Below are positions 48,051 through 60,780 of a stretch of 64,000 nt of DNA, piece after piece. Below the pieces are notes generated by a model, which searched no databases, had not been told where the DNA came from, and saw only the letters and a program-made list of their open reading frames with translations. Source of the stretch: Rhynchospora pubera (taxonomy: Eukaryota; Streptophyta; Magnoliopsida; Poales; Cyperaceae). A program made the translations under genes and the position numbers. The number at the start of each line of letters is the position of its first letter. Positions within the stretch are counted from its first letter, which is position 1. The stretch covers positions 77,432,697-77,496,696 of the forward strand of contig CM051463.1 in the NCBI GenBank assembly GCA_028095005.1. The letters run 5' to 3'.

Positions 48051-50272
48051 TCTGTGTTTAACCATATTTCTTCTTAGATTGGCATGTCATGCCAACTAAT
48101 TATGTTTTGCTTTCTTTTATTAATTTATGTTGAAAAATAGGAGGGCCTGGTTAAGGCAGTAAAATATTGATTGGAGGATTAACAAATACGTAAATTGTTA
48201 GACAGGTTTTGCAGGTTAATTTTTCTATTGCTAATATTTAAACTCATGAGGTCCATTTGTGTCTGGTATGGGTAATTTGCTTAGATTGGTTCTTTCTGGG
48301 CATTTTTGTTAATGAAGTTGGGAAGTTATTGCTGCTTGTGAATACTAATGTGGATTCTGATAAAGGTTTTTTTTAAAGGCTGATTCTGATAAAGTTTTAA
48401 TTTGCTTAATTCAACTGTGAGCTTGTTTCCTGTGGTGCTTAATTATGGACAACCCTTTGAAAGTGATGAACCCAGATGTTGAATGCAAATTCGATCTGCT
48501 GCTAGCAATGATTGAATGATATTTCTATTAAAAACACAGAATCAAAACTTCAAACTGGGTTCTATGGATCAATAAGGTTTTTTTTTTCTTAATGCTTAAT
48601 GAGGTTTGGGTTTCAATTGTACTACTCGAAAGTTGAAACACATAAAATAAGTTGCTCCGGCACTATCTCAAAGTAATTTCTGATAGAAGTAAATACCTCA
48701 ACAGTACACCAAAAGTTTCATATCTTGTTCCTTTTAAAAAGATCAAAATAGTAGATTAGCAGGTTTCATTACCAGCTGCAGACAACAGTGTGAAGTATAA
48801 TGTATTCGCCATTTTTTATACAAAAAAGGAATAATAATTTCAGTAGTAGACATTAATTCCAGAATTAAAGGCCTTAGAAGACAATAAATGGGCTTAAATT
48901 AAACCTATAACGGGGTAAACATTAGCCCATAATTCTAGGAATCTTTCGATTTTTTTTGCAAATTGAGCCCATTTGGAGCCCAGAGATATCATAGAATTAA
49001 AGTGCGCTATAAGAACTAGGGTTTCGGATATGTATTGAAGTATGGCTAAAGCGTGCGGCGCCATGTGCAAAAGCTTCTTTCATCCCAGCAAATATAAACC
49101 CACCTTCACCTGTTTTTGGTTTTATTATTTTCTGTACCAATCTGTACCAATTGTTGGTTGTTGTTTTTTGGTTTTCTTAACTAATGCAATTCTTCTTGAG
49201 TTTCTATTTTAATTTTGCGAATCATGTTCCAGTAGCACTGAAATTTTGTCTCTTATTGAGTTCTTGAGCAAATTTTAGCGTTTTTGAAATGGAGACCTTA
49301 TGGGTATGAATGGAATGATGAAATTTAATATATCATATGTAGCACCAGTTGTTTCAATTGATGCGATGCACATTGAAATTTCCACACGAGATTTCTGACC
49401 ATCGACCGATTATTGTTTTTTTTTATGCTGTTCTTCAATCTTCAATAACTGTCAAAGCTTATTTTCTACCCTGTTTTTACATCGAAATTTGTTAATCGTT
49501 TTGCTTATTTTGTTTTTGTTTTCTACATTGGAGTTCTGTACAAGGAGTGTTGTCTTAACATAAAACTTGCATTTCAATTGATTTGTTAATTTTTCTAAGC
49601 TGATTTATCTGATCAAATATTTTATGTTAACGGATTTATTTTGTTAACTTAACGTGGCCTTGGTTTGGGATAATGGGTTCTTTTGATCATGCTAATGAAC
49701 GGTTAATCTTGTTTACAGTATTGACTAGAAATTTGTACTGATTGTTAGTCATATGAGATTTGACATCTAGTTGACATGGTTTTCTCTAAAATGAGAGAAA
49801 GGTTATTCTTATTCGGGATTAATTTTAAATTCAACAGCACCATTATATGTAAAAAATATCTAAAATTTAAATTGGGAAAAATACGTCTTTTGTTGAATAT
49901 TAGTACCAGTATGTGTTTGAAACTTTGAATGTATATGTGTAAAAATCAAGTTCACCCCACGATTGTGGACCCTGTTTGAAAATACTTCAACCACACATAC
50001 AAGTATACAAATTCATGTTTGAAAGTACTTGGTTAGCTGAAAGTGTATCTGATTTGTTGTTTATATATGACAATATACCAGTAAAGCTTGCATAAAGGGA
50101 ACAGTTGATATTTCCTTCAGAGTTCAATACTTCATGATTTGTAGTAGTATACTTGTAGTTATGGGTAAACTGAAAATAGGCATTGATACAAGACTACGTA
50201 CCAACGCAATTGGAAGTCTGGATATTTGAACCTACCCGATTACAACTATATTTTAAATGATGGTATTACAGC
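48051..50272. other. Intergenic spacer between the WD40 paralogues (left part)
   Basis: Includes the copy-1 3' UTR. Around 49010-49130 a less AT-rich stretch starts with a telo-box-like AGGGTTTC and contains a 50-codon frame starting MAKACGAMCKSFF. It could be a promoter and leader or a noncoding transcript, but no further exon is recognised. Confidence 0.35.
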
Positions 50273-50905
50273 TAGTGTTCTCTAAAATGACACGATACGA
50301 TTGTGTTAGCACGACACGATGTGTGTGTTGACACGACACGACACGACACAAATACAAAATTGGCACGACACGATTGTGTTATCGTGTCGTGTTGGGATAT
50401 TAGAAAGTTTGACACGATTCAACACAACACGATTCGACACGCAACACGACACAAACACGACACCTCAACACAAATTTAATCATTAATGTTGATTATTTAA
50501 GCAAAATTAATAATTTAATTTCAATTTATAATACTACATCATATTATTTACCATCATTTAAATCATATTATTGTTCTAATCTCATTATTATTTTTTTATA
50601 ATTTTATAAAAAATATTAATAAAAAGTTTAAACTTAATCAAATGATAAACTATGACTTTTAGTAATTTTTTCCTTAATTTTAATTTTTTTATAATTTTTT
50701 AATTTAAAAAATAATAAAATAATCTGATACGACTAACACGACGTGTCATGTCGTGTCGTGTCAGAATGCATGTCGTGTTGTCTCTTCTTACCACTAAGCA
50801 CGACACGACACGACACGATTAAAAAAGTAGTTCGTGTCAACATAACACGATACGAGACTCTAACATGATCGTATTTGACACGACACGCACAATTGAAGAA
50901 CACTA
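50273..50905. mobile_element. hAT-like MITE with CACGACACGA subterminal repeats
   Basis: Ends TAGTGTTCT and its complement AGAACACTA. The first and last 150 bp are packed with ACACGACACGA and its reverse complement TCGTGTCGTGT, and the middle is AT-rich. The eight bases outside are ATTACAGC (left) and CTAACAGC (right), a decayed 8-bp duplication. Short inverted repeats, 8-bp target and subterminal motif arrays suggest a hAT-type non-autonomous element. Confidence 0.7.
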
Positions 50906-50913
50906 CTAACAGC

Positions 50914-52795
50914 GAGATGTAATATAATTTTTATTTTTGTGCAAGCCACTCAGATTTGGTCTAATGTTTCTAACATGAGACGGTGTAAACTGCAAACACG
51001 GCCTAACAGTAAAAAATTAAATTAGCTATTAATTTTACTTCTAATAATAATTCACCTTAAATTTTTACATTACGTGTACCAATGGAAGCTGCTACTAAGT
51101 TGGCTCAACCGCCTCAACCAAAGAAGAGGTTATCTACGAAACTAAAATTTTTAATTCTTTCATATTCTGGTGCATGTTTACAAAAGCAATGTTGATCAGA
51201 TAAACATCATTTTCACTTTTCCCTTTTAAACACGATTTGAATTCCTTTTCCCTTTTAAACACGATTAAGGTCTATACAAACAACATTTTCACTAGCATAA
51301 TATAGACATCAGATACCAGAAAAACTTCTTGGCTCAAGAAAATGTTCATTAAGGACCACTACATACATAATTTTTGGCTCAAGAAAAGAAAACCTTTCAC
51401 TAACATTTAGCAACAAAACATAATTCTTGGCACATATAAACATCTTCAAATGCAATTTGTAATGAATTAATTAGAAACATGGTAGTCCGAGAGGTTGTCT
51501 TTCGATAGCATGCTTAACATATCTAGGTTCACCCAAATGAATTAACTAGACACAAATGAATCTTGTTGTCCGAGATAATTGATTCATTACACATGAAGCA
51601 TCTCCATTACATAATATATCTAGGTTCACCAAAAATGCATATATACCCTTCTCACTAGTTAAAATAGCAAATAATAAGACAGAAAAAGACAACTTTTTTC
51701 CTCTTGTATTCTTCATTACCAATCCCGTATTATACCAGCAGCCAGCCAGCCACAGAGGACATAAACACCCCAAAACGCGTCATCTTCCCTTAAGAAAAAG
51801 CACACAACGGAAATCATATTTTATGGTTGTGCACCAGATGAATTGTCACTTGACGTCATTTGAAAAGCTTTGGTATTTACTTAATGTTCAATACTTTTTT
51901 AATCATTATGTATCTGCAAATCAATCACATTTTTTTTTTGATGTTAAAGGCCCTTGGGCCGACAAATCGATCACATTTGATCTGATAATCATTATGTATC
52001 TGCTTAATGTTCAATTTTTTTAGTCATCAAGTTATAGTTTCAATCTTTTCAATGTTATGTTAACACAAATGCAAAATGATAAGGTGTTGACACTTGCTTC
52101 TTTCTTTAAAATAAAAATAAAATTAGCGCATTTTTACGGGATGCAAAAGCCAAAAAGATATTTTGGTTACGTATGTTTGTAATTTGGTTACAACTTACAT
52201 ATTTTTAAGCCTATATGATTAGAGTACATTATGAAATTTTGTTAAGTTTTAAAGTTTAAGCACAAGGCCGCAAATATGTCATCTAAGCCCAAAAATAAAA
52301 TAAAATAGAGAATAACCTCCAAGCTTATGTAAACTATTTATAATGTTTCTTCCCGCCCCTTAATTTACTTTGTTAATTATTTATGGAAGAAATAATATAA
52401 AATGAACTTATTATAGCACCAAGAACAAAAAGTGGACGCTCAAAAAGACGGAGAAATTTAAAAAAGGAAAAAAGTCCAGAGGAGTTGGTCTCTCTTGATT
52501 CATGCATGAAAGATTGAAAGAATACCCCAGAAAAATAAAGAAAGAGAAAGAAAAAAGAAAACCAAGAAACGTCTCACAGTGGATCGATCACTCCACTCCA
52601 CTGCATACCAAGAGAACCAAGAAACTCCTCTTCTAGCTTCTAACCCCTTATAAGTTATAACTAAGTTCCTCCACCTCCACCCCTCCATTGCTCTCTCTTC
52701 CTCTTCCTCTCCCTCTATCTCTTCCCCTCTCATTAGCACACCTCCAACCAAACCACTTCACTCTATCCAAAACCAAATTAAACAAATCAACCCCC
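50914..52795. other. Spacer and 5' leader of the second WD40 gene
   Basis: Mostly AT-rich without recognised content. From about 52620 a TATAAG-containing and then CT-rich stretch is the probable core promoter and 5' leader of the gene at 52796. Confidence 0.4.
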
Positions 52796-54118
52796 ATGGC
52801 AAATCGCAATGAAGGAGAGGAACCATCCTCTCGCTCCAACACATCACAGGACACCCCCCTCATCAGCTCGACCATCGTGCGCAGCATAATCCACCTCAAC
52901 GAACCATTACAACAGGGTCAACGACCAATTACCAAACCTACCTTGTGGCAGATTTTAAAGGGCAGCAATATTCCTATGCCCTTCTTTCCATCCCCATGGA
53001 CTAGTCATGATGGCCTTGGAGGTGACGACATCTTCCCGACCTGTAACACCTTGCTAAGCACATACGAACGCCGGTACGGGGAAGTCTCCTGCTTGGCTGC
53101 CGGCTCAGACGGGCTTCTCTACACGGGATCCTGTAGCAAGAACATACGGGTCTGGAAAAAGGGGCACCCTTGTGGAGGTTTCAATGACTATCAAGGGCCA
53201 CACTACGCAATTTTGTTAGGCCCTGAAGACCATGTTTTTGTAGTCAGCTATGATGGCAGAATTAGGGTTTGGTTGAACGAAGCCACAGAAGAAACAGAAC
53301 TACCTTTGTACAAGCGCATCATGACTCTACCCATAATCTCAGAACGCCTGAAGGAATGGTTCTGGCGTAAAAAAATGAGACTGGAGCGAAAATTTGAGCG
53401 ATTGTACTGGCACTCTTTCCCGACAACTTGTATCTGTTTGAGCGAAGACAAGAGGTATCTATACTCTGGTTCAACTGATCACTGTATGAAGATCTGGCGC
53501 CTCGAGGACTGGAAGTTCATCGAAGCTAAATTAGACCATAAACTGGGGGTAACTGCCGTTGCAGCAGGATGTGACTGTCTGGTGTTCTCTGGGTCGATGG
53601 ATGGTTCGTTAATTATGTGGAAGAGGAATGAAGACGGGGAGAGGAAAAAGCCAACACACACTCCGGTGCAATATCTGTTGACTGAAGAGAGCCCAGTAAG
53701 TGTACTCTTGTTGAAATCTACTGATGAAGCTGAGAGTGGCGAGTTATATGCGGGTTTGTGGGACGGTAGAGTCTTGGTTTGGAAGGAAAGGAGTCACTGG
53801 TCTTCTTATGAGGTCTTGCCTTTCCGCCAAGCTGCGATCACTTGTCTTGCCAGGTCGCCAGGACCATTGGTGTTCTCAGGTTCAGCAGATGGGAGGATAT
53901 GTGCTTGGAGGAGGAGAGGATCAAACAGTGGGCACATGCTTGTCACAGTGATAAGTGCGCACCAAGGCCCGGTGAACTGCATTGCGGCTGTTGAGGACTG
54001 GGAAGAGCATGATGAAGGGCCTTCCCGGTGCATTTTGTACAGTGGTGGTACAGATAAGAGGCTGAAGACTTGGCGCATTGCTGAATGCACTGTGGATCCT
54101 ATGCAATGTGGCCGTTAA
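52796..54118 (+). CDS. WD40 repeat protein, JINGUBANG-like (copy 2)
   Basis: Intronless, 440 residues. The frame is open 36 codons further upstream, but that part is a low-complexity Leu/Pro run from the CT-rich leader, and the ATG at 52796 has a strong context (CCCCCATGG). Seven Trp motifs: IRVWKK, IRVWLN, MKIWRL, LIMWKR, VLVWKE, ICAWRR and LKTWRI, one propeller as in copy 1. Shared hallmarks are GxVxSGSxDG and a late PVNCIAAVEDWEE segment matching PVRCLAVHEDWEF in copy 1. The N-terminal 80 residues differ between the copies. An extra basic stretch (WRKKMRLERKFERL) lies between blades 2 and 3. The duplication is old because identity is moderate, and divergent N-termini suggest different partners. 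Confidence 0.92.
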   Translation: MANRNEGEEPSSRSNTSQDTPLISSTIVRSIIHLNEPLQQGQRPITKPTLWQILKGSNIPMPFFPSPWTSHDGLGGDDIFPTCNTLLSTYERRYGEVSCLAAGSDGLLYTGSCSKNIRVWKKGHPCGGFNDYQGPHYAILLGPEDHVFVVSYDGRIRVWLNEATEETELPLYKRIMTLPIISERLKEWFWRKKMRLERKFERLYWHSFPTTCICLSEDKRYLYSGSTDHCMKIWRLEDWKFIEAKLDHKLGVTAVAAGCDCLVFSGSMDGSLIMWKRNEDGERKKPTHTPVQYLLTEESPVSVLLLKSTDEAESGELYAGLWDGRVLVWKERSHWSSYEVLPFRQAAITCLARSPGPLVFSGSADGRICAWRRRGSNSGHMLVTVISAHQGPVNCIAAVEDWEEHDEGPSRCILYSGGTDKRLKTWRIAECTVDPMQCGR

Positions 54119-56049
54119 AGATGAGTTTGGATTAAATAGATGCATTATTTTAGATAAAAGTTCAAGAAAATGTTCTGATACTTCTTTTGGTTGAGATTAG
54201 CAAATTAAAGATTTAGATTTTTCTTTTTTGTTATTGTTGATTTTGTTTAGGAGAGTATCGTAGTGGGATAAACAAAATGGGGATTTCGATACTTGGTTGG
54301 ATTTTGATATAGGTTTTGGCGATTTGTGTTTGAACTGGCAGTATGTCTCTACCTTTATCTCTTTTGGTTTGTGTTTGAACTGGTAAGTCTGTTTGGAACT
54401 AGCAATGTTTCATAGATTTCTACTGAGTAATAAATATGCAAATTGGAATACTTCTAGTCATTGTAATTCTTGGGGTTGATCAGTATTTTTCAGGATCCTT
54501 GATAGTCTTTTGTTTTGTGTTTAAATTTCTTGTTACAGTGCTTTCTTTAAAGAGTTGTAAACAATTGTATAAAAAAGAACTTAATTATCTAATGCTAAAG
54601 TAATGGAAACACAAATATACAGATATCACGTTTGAAGAAAAGTGATGTTTGGTTGTTCTGGTACAGTACCAGTAAAGCTTGCATAGAGGAAAAATTTGAT
54701 AGCTGTCCCACTCTCGATTTAGTAATAATTGTTAAAAATATGATTTCATCAATAATAAAAGGAACCTTGGTGAACTCAGAATAATCCGTGACAAGATGGC
54801 CTACTAAACCAGATGAGGCTAGACCGATCTGACAAATCTGGATGTCAGTATATTGAAACAACCCTATTGCAACTTATGTAATTTGAGCTCAGCCACAAGT
54901 GTCTCAGTTAGCCTAATACAGAGACATCAACTGTGTTATTGAGTATAATTTTGGTGTTGGGATAATTCAGTAGAACATGACAGTTTAAGATTTCAAATTT
55001 GTGAATTGTAAAGTGCAAATACGTTGGGACTTGGGAGTAAAATTTGAATAAACTGTAGGCTTCACTTTCTGATTCTCTTAAAATTTTTTATGTTTGTTTG
55101 CGGCATGAATAGCGTTAAGCAAGTTGCAACAAAGACGTGTACCAAGAGAAATGTACAAAAGCATTGTTGATCATGATGATCATTTGCAACATTTACACTT
55201 GTAATCACAATATCTACAAATAATAATTACACCGACATAATATAAAGAATAGAGAAACAACTCTCGGCTATTTTTCTGGATCACACTTGCACAAATCAAA
55301 GTTCTACTCGATTTAAACAAGGCGCATCAAAGATTTAATTTTTTATTTTTTGGAATCACACAGAGAACTGATTCGTTACAGACATCTCCATACACAAGTT
55401 CATGCACACACAATTGTGATTGTGGCGCAGATAAAACTGTCATTTGTGACAAACTCATAACAATGTTAGTTTTTTTTTTTTTCCTTCGAACTAATGAGTC
55501 TTTCTGGAGCATGCTCAACAGATTAACTCTAGACACATGCAAATTTTTTTCTCAATTCAAACAATCAATCTAGGAGTCAGAAACAATTGATTCATCACAA
55601 CCAACATCTCCAGTACTCATATCTAACCTCACCCAAAATACAAAAAATGCCCTTATCACTATATCAAATAGCAAACAACAACTGCCCCCCTTAAGCCGCA
55701 AAAACTTAGCTTCTATTTTATTCTCTGCATTACTAAGCCAAATAATACAAGAGGGAATGATTGAAGGGAAAAATCAGAAAGGGCATAAATACCCGAAAGC
55801 TCTCATTCTTACCTTAGGAAAGACGCACACACAAAGCTGTGTGCTGAATCTGGTAGATCTGCTTCCAAGTTAGAGTCAAATCTCTCTTATCTCTCTAAGC
55901 TTCTTGCCGGGGAAAAAAATGGGGAAAAATACACTACTGCTACAAACTCTCCTCTCTCTACCAAAGAGCCGGCCAAACTCAAATAAAACAAAAATAATAA
56001 CACTGCTAATTGAATTAATTAAATTTGAGGATTGGAGGGGTTTGGATGC
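54119..56049. other. Intergenic spacer between convergent genes
   Basis: Contains the 3' UTRs of the WD40 gene (left) and OTU gene (right). AT-rich, no other gene or bounded repeat seen. Confidence 0.45.
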
Positions 56050-58871
56050 CTAAAGTACAATAGCTGCCTTGTCATGGGATACATTTGGTATAAGGCTTGT
56101 TATAAGCGGCTCATAGTGATCAGCTCCAGCACCACACCAGCCTACAATCAAATAAAGAACTGCTTTCAGTAACATGAATAGGTACTAGATTTTTATTAAG
56201 CATGCTACTTTCAGGCTCTTAAGAGAGAACAAAATATTTAGAGAGCACATGTACCTGTGCCTTTCATAAACAAAAAGATGGGGGCCCCACAAATGGGGCC
56301 TCTTGGGCAGTGTGGAAGGAAGAAAACACAATTATCTTCATCCACCATTGCATCAGAACCATGTGCTTGCACCTGGGCCCACATACAGTTTCACATTAAT
56401 AAAAGAAACAATTACAACTCTTTAACTCTATCTAATAGCTGTAAGTGTACTTTATAATTATAATAGATGCTACAAAAGCCATAGTGCCATCACTATAATT
56501 TAAATTAAATTTCTAATTCCAATGTTGTTGTCTCAATTCCAATTTTGCACTCTACTAACGAAATTCCCAATCTGCAAAGTAAGAACAGGAATAAGACAGA
56601 AATGAGATAAAATAGAACATACCACATAGACCTCACGCTTGAACTCTGTTGCAAGGCACTCTAGTGCAATATCATCTCCAAAAGCTGCAGCATGGCCATC
56701 TCTATTCTCATCTATACTCAACAAACCCTCCTCAGTGTATTGCAAGGTGATGATGTCATGCTCATCTTCATCAGATCCTGATATTGACATGTACTTGGCC
56801 CAACCAGACCCATCATTGACTGCTATGCATCTCTCCTTGTAAATCGTCTCAGCTGCTATCTCCCTGAAGATTATATTTCAAGGAATAATGATTGTAAGTT
56901 TGTAACACCATAATAGTATCAGAAATACATTTTAATGAGACCCTTGTGGTTAAGACTTAAGAATAGAATAGATACATGAGCAGGTCAAACATCTTAGGCA
57001 TTCATTATGACTACAAGATAAGTTTAAAGGAAAGAAAAAAGCTTTTAAAATCATAGTAGGGAGGATACAAAAAGCCTAGTAAAAGCAGGCCCAAAAATAC
57101 AACTTACCTGTCCAGACCTAATAAATCTTAAAATGTCATGTTCAGCATCTACTACTAACTATTTTTTTAATGCCATATTATTTGCAGATCTTCAAAATCT
57201 TTTTCAATATTATGTTACTTTTGATAAAATAATGGTAATATCTGGTCAAATATGTCAGGAGGTTAGGAGGCATGTGGAACAGCTTAGATTGCCTATCAGA
57301 AATGAAAAGAAACAAATAAGTGCTGTAGCATTCATGAGCACAAATTAAAAAAAAAACATTGATAGAGATGTGAGTGGTTGTTGGGAATAAAAAATTTTAA
57401 AAGAAGAGAATAATAGCTAGTTTCAAAACCACTTATAAATATTAGGAAATGTGTACGAATGGGGACGATAGACCTGTGCACCACAAAGATATAGAAGGAA
57501 AGAGAACTTTCAGAAATTGGAAAAGAAACATCACAGTAATAAGAGAAAAAAAATTCTTATATGCTTGATAGATTTTATGCACACACCTCTCCAATAAGAA
57601 AAATCATCACTCTTGGACACAAACAAAAACTTAAATCATAAAACTTTTTACTGTTTTTATGTTTAACTACCAAATACAATCATAATAGCATGAATCCTAA
57701 AATCCCTCAAACCGTATCATATCCTAAGATTAACTAATAAAAAGAACACAACAACAATTTCATTATTTAGGAATCTTACATAACCTCGAGAACCTCTAGG
57801 TACAAAAAGAAACCTGACCAAGCATTCCTTGAATTTAGTGTAATATTAGCAAAAAAAAGAAAATCAAACAAAAAAGATTACCTTTGGATCCCCAATTCCA
57901 TAAGTTCATTGATGGCACTATCCATCCCCAGTCTGTCCTCCTTTCGTGCGAGGAGCTTGACCTCCTGGACCACATGCACACCCCAGCCAGCCTTGAGGTC
58001 AGGAGAATACATGTTCCTTATGGCCAAGTCAATCCCTTCCTTGTTCTCTTCTTTTTCATATTCCTCCTGGAACCGCCGCACTGTGCACCGTCTCAGTTCT
58101 CTGGCACTCATTTTTACACCCATTGACCGCCTTGCGGCAGTGAATAAGCAATTGCCATCTGATTCTACCTCTCCACCATGCTCCAGTCGGAAAATCTAAG
58201 AAGTGAAGAAGATCAAACTAGGTTTTTAATAAAGAATAAGTACAATTATTGCTGCAAAACTTTCAGATCTATCATATGTAAAGTTCCTTCATTGGGTTAC
58301 TTAGAAGTACCGAATGTCAAGCTAAATTAGCCCCAGATCCGAAGAGAGATTTTAGGACGTCAAACTAGTTAAATTGTAGTATACTACTAGTAAAAAATAT
58401 ATATATATATACTTTGCTCAAATTCTCAGAAAAGGGGGAAAATTAGATGACGAAAATGGAATTAGTTTTCGAAGATTGTACTAATTCCCGCTAATTTTAT
58501 CCAAGAATCAAAACTTCCCAACTCGCTTAATCAAGAATATTCGACAAATTTAAACTTCCTAGATCAAAAACTGACACAAAATAAATTGACGCCTAGTGTC
58601 ATACCTGATAAATCGCCTCTCTGTCGTTTCCCAAATCAGAGCTGGAAACTGGATCTGAATCAGGGACCTTCCAAGCCACGCCTCGATCCGAGATCCGCTC
58701 CAGTCTGCGCCTTTGTTGGTCCTCCAGACCGGCGACCTCTCCCCATCCATACCCCGTCGTCGAAGGAGGCGGAGGCGGAGGCGCCCAATGGAGAGGCGAC
58801 CCGGACGGAGGAGTAGCCGGCGCTAGGGTTTCCACGGAGGCGGCGCTCGAGTCGCAGAGAAGCTTCCCCAT
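56050..58871 (-). CDS. OTU-family cysteine protease (probable deubiquitinase)
   Basis: Five exons join in phase: 58605-58871, 57882-58195, 56623-56863, 56255-56372 and 56050-56141, giving 343 residues. The N-terminus is Pro-rich (PPSGSPLHWAPPPPPP). The catalytic Cys is C105 in SDGNCLF, the OTU signature, and the matching His is H322 in GADHYEPLI near the C-terminus. Between them are EVESDGNCLFTAARRSMG, an acidic DEDEHD segment (where the ubiquitin-binding insert would lie) and CPRGPICGAPIFLFMKG. The predicted role is removal of ubiquitin from substrates, cytosolic or nuclear, with specificity unknown. The start at 58869-58871 (GCAATGGGG) is preceded by a CT-rich leader. I do not recognise which plant OTU member it is. 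All key residues are intact. Confidence 0.9.
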
Positions 58872-59482
58872 TGCTAGGGTTTGTAGAGAGAGAGAGAAAG
58901 AGACCTGGATTTTTGTTTTCTTTTTCTCTGTTTTTTTTTGTTTTCTTTTTTTCTTTTCTTTTTCTCGAGTGGTGTAAAGACGGGGAATGAATGACAAGAG
59001 GGGGTACAACCGTACAAGAGCCGTTATGGGAAGCAGGACCACGTGGTCAAGTATTAGTGGTTCGTGCAGCTACCCGTTGCGATTAATCTATATTTGGATG
59101 AACATGGTGTTCGTTTAGTTTCTAGGCCATTATATTATTGACGTAATCATCTAAGGTAACGGTGATATTATTAGGTTCATCGATTTTTGTGGACCAGGTG
59201 TAGTTGTACAGCCGATTTGCTGAAACGTTGTCATGGAGGCCTTTTACCAATCAAACCCTGCATTAATTGGAAAATGCTTACTTAGGTTTCACTCCCGTTA
59301 GTTTAGAATATTCTCTTGTTTGTTCTTCTTATTCTCTCTCTTGAGCGGGATGTGACATACTGTCATACTGACATGTGAGAACCTACATGACTGAGAGTGA
59401 GACTTGGTAAAGTACACATAATTTTAGGTCTCCACCGTTGTTAATAAGTCAACAAATCGATAATTACGTACACATCCAATAA
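58872..59482 (-). promoter_or_regulatory. 5' leader and promoter region of the OTU gene
   Basis: The T/C-rich block at 58910-58965 (minus strand AG-rich) is the probable 5' UTR. Upstream sequence is AT-rich and ends where retroelement-derived repeats begin. No TATA box stands out. Confidence 0.4.
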
Positions 59483-59743
59483 ATCATAAATGTCAAATGC
59501 GATTCTGACGAAGGTACCTCACTACCTTCACCCGAACATATCTCACTACCCTCACCCGAAGGTACTTCACCCGAGGATGTCTCACTACCCTCGTCCGAAG
59601 GTGTTTCACCCGAACATATCTCACTACCCTCGCCCGAAGGTGGTGCTTCACCCGAACATATCTCACTACCCTCCCCCGAAGATACTTCACCCGAATGTGT
59701 TTCACCCGAGTTTGACTCAGATTCCGACGTAGATTTACTTTAG
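59483..59743 (+). pseudogene. Open-frame fragment with in-frame 39-bp repeats, retroelement-linked
   Basis: An 86-codon frame is open from a TAA to a TAG at 59741-59743 without its own ATG. It reads DSDEGTSLPSPEHISLPSPE at the start and SDSDVDLL at the end. The core word TTCACCCGA repeats at about 59527, 59566, 59605, 59647 and 59686, that is a 13-codon unit (once 14 codons) of the type SPEHISLPSPEGT. All length changes are multiples of three. The stop lies immediately before an LTR-like block with a TATA box. This looks like the C-terminal tail of a retroelement protein, but the parent family is not identified. Confidence 0.5.
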
Positions 59744-60027
59744 GACATTATTATATTTGTAATTTTCATATTTTCTTTCTATTTCCGCAAATTTCCATTT
59801 TAGGTTACTATTTCTGAAATGTATTAGATTGGGTCCCAAGACACCGCCTCCCTATATAAAGGGGTGCTTGTCATTGTAAACAGTTTAGTTGATTAATTAA
59901 TGAAATTTCCCTTTGGGCTCTTTGAGTTCCTCTTTGCTATTTAGCATTTCTTTGTGTTTTCTAATTCCACTAAACCATTTATCGCCGGCCTCCACTGGCG
60001 GACCGGTGATTTGGGACGAGCGTCGTC
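59735..60027 (+). mobile_element. LTR-like promoter block, copy 1
   Basis: About 290 bp highly similar to the reverse complement of 61862-62160. It contains CCTATATAAAGGGG (about 59850) and, downstream, GATTAATTAATGAAATTTCC and GGACCGGTGATTTGGGACGA. The similarity ends just after GGGACGAGCG in both copies. A TATA box plus transcript-start-like leader next to a coding tail fits a 3' LTR or the end of a reverse-transcribing element. Family and exact borders are open. Confidence 0.5.
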
Positions 60028-60772
60028 GTCAGATTCATAATTACTTTTGCGCCGCAACCAATTTATAATGGTCTTTGATATTTGATGTCTAATTAATTTA
60101 GGCTACTGAATTAGATAAAAGCTCATTGAAGTTGTAAAATTAATTGCTGAATGAATTTAGATCACACTGGATGGTAGCGATTAAATACTGACAAGGCCTT
60201 TTTATGATAAAATGGTTTCCTAAATTAATGCATGATAACTTTTGTTGTTACGATCTTAAGAAATTAAATAACAGTTATTTTCTAGCACTTGGCGACATAA
60301 ACTATTTTGTAAATAAAATGAAACCCGATAATTTTATTTATTAGAAAAAATGCTCTCTTAACACATTTATTGATGTAGAGGCTGCCTTTGCTTATAATAG
60401 AACTATTCTGTACAGTTACATCATGTTGCTCAAAGCAAAACATAACTAGTTCTAACTTTGTAGTTTGCTATTTTAGTCATTTTTTTCCATTACAATTATC
60501 ATCGCATATGTACTCTGATGATTTATAAAATATTCTACACAAATAGTTAACATATCTTTAAACAACTTAACGTTTAATTACGCTCCAATATATTAAGCCT
60601 TATTAAGGACAACGCCAAGAAAGATTAGTGAGTAATGTTAAATTAAAAATATCAATTTTGCTGACTTATCCATAATACAATAACTCTACTGCAGTCAATT
60701 TCGAATCTTCAGTGACAGTGCATGAACTGACGTCACATTTTCTAAATTATATATTTTTTTTTATCAAACAGC
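60028..60772. other. Spacer
   Basis: AT-rich, no gene or repeat recognised. Confidence 0.4.
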
Positions 60773-60780
60773 CACTTGGG

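Noticed and set aside
49010..49190. Small open frame starting MAKACGAMCKSFF after a telo-box
   Set aside because: The frame is short, soon becomes hydrophobic low-complexity sequence and matches no family I know. Left as a possible noncoding or promoter region.
52688..52795. N-terminal extension of the second WD40 protein from an upstream ATG
   Set aside because: It is a Leu/Pro run encoded by the CT-rich leader. The ATG at 52796 has the better context and starts the conserved-type protein.
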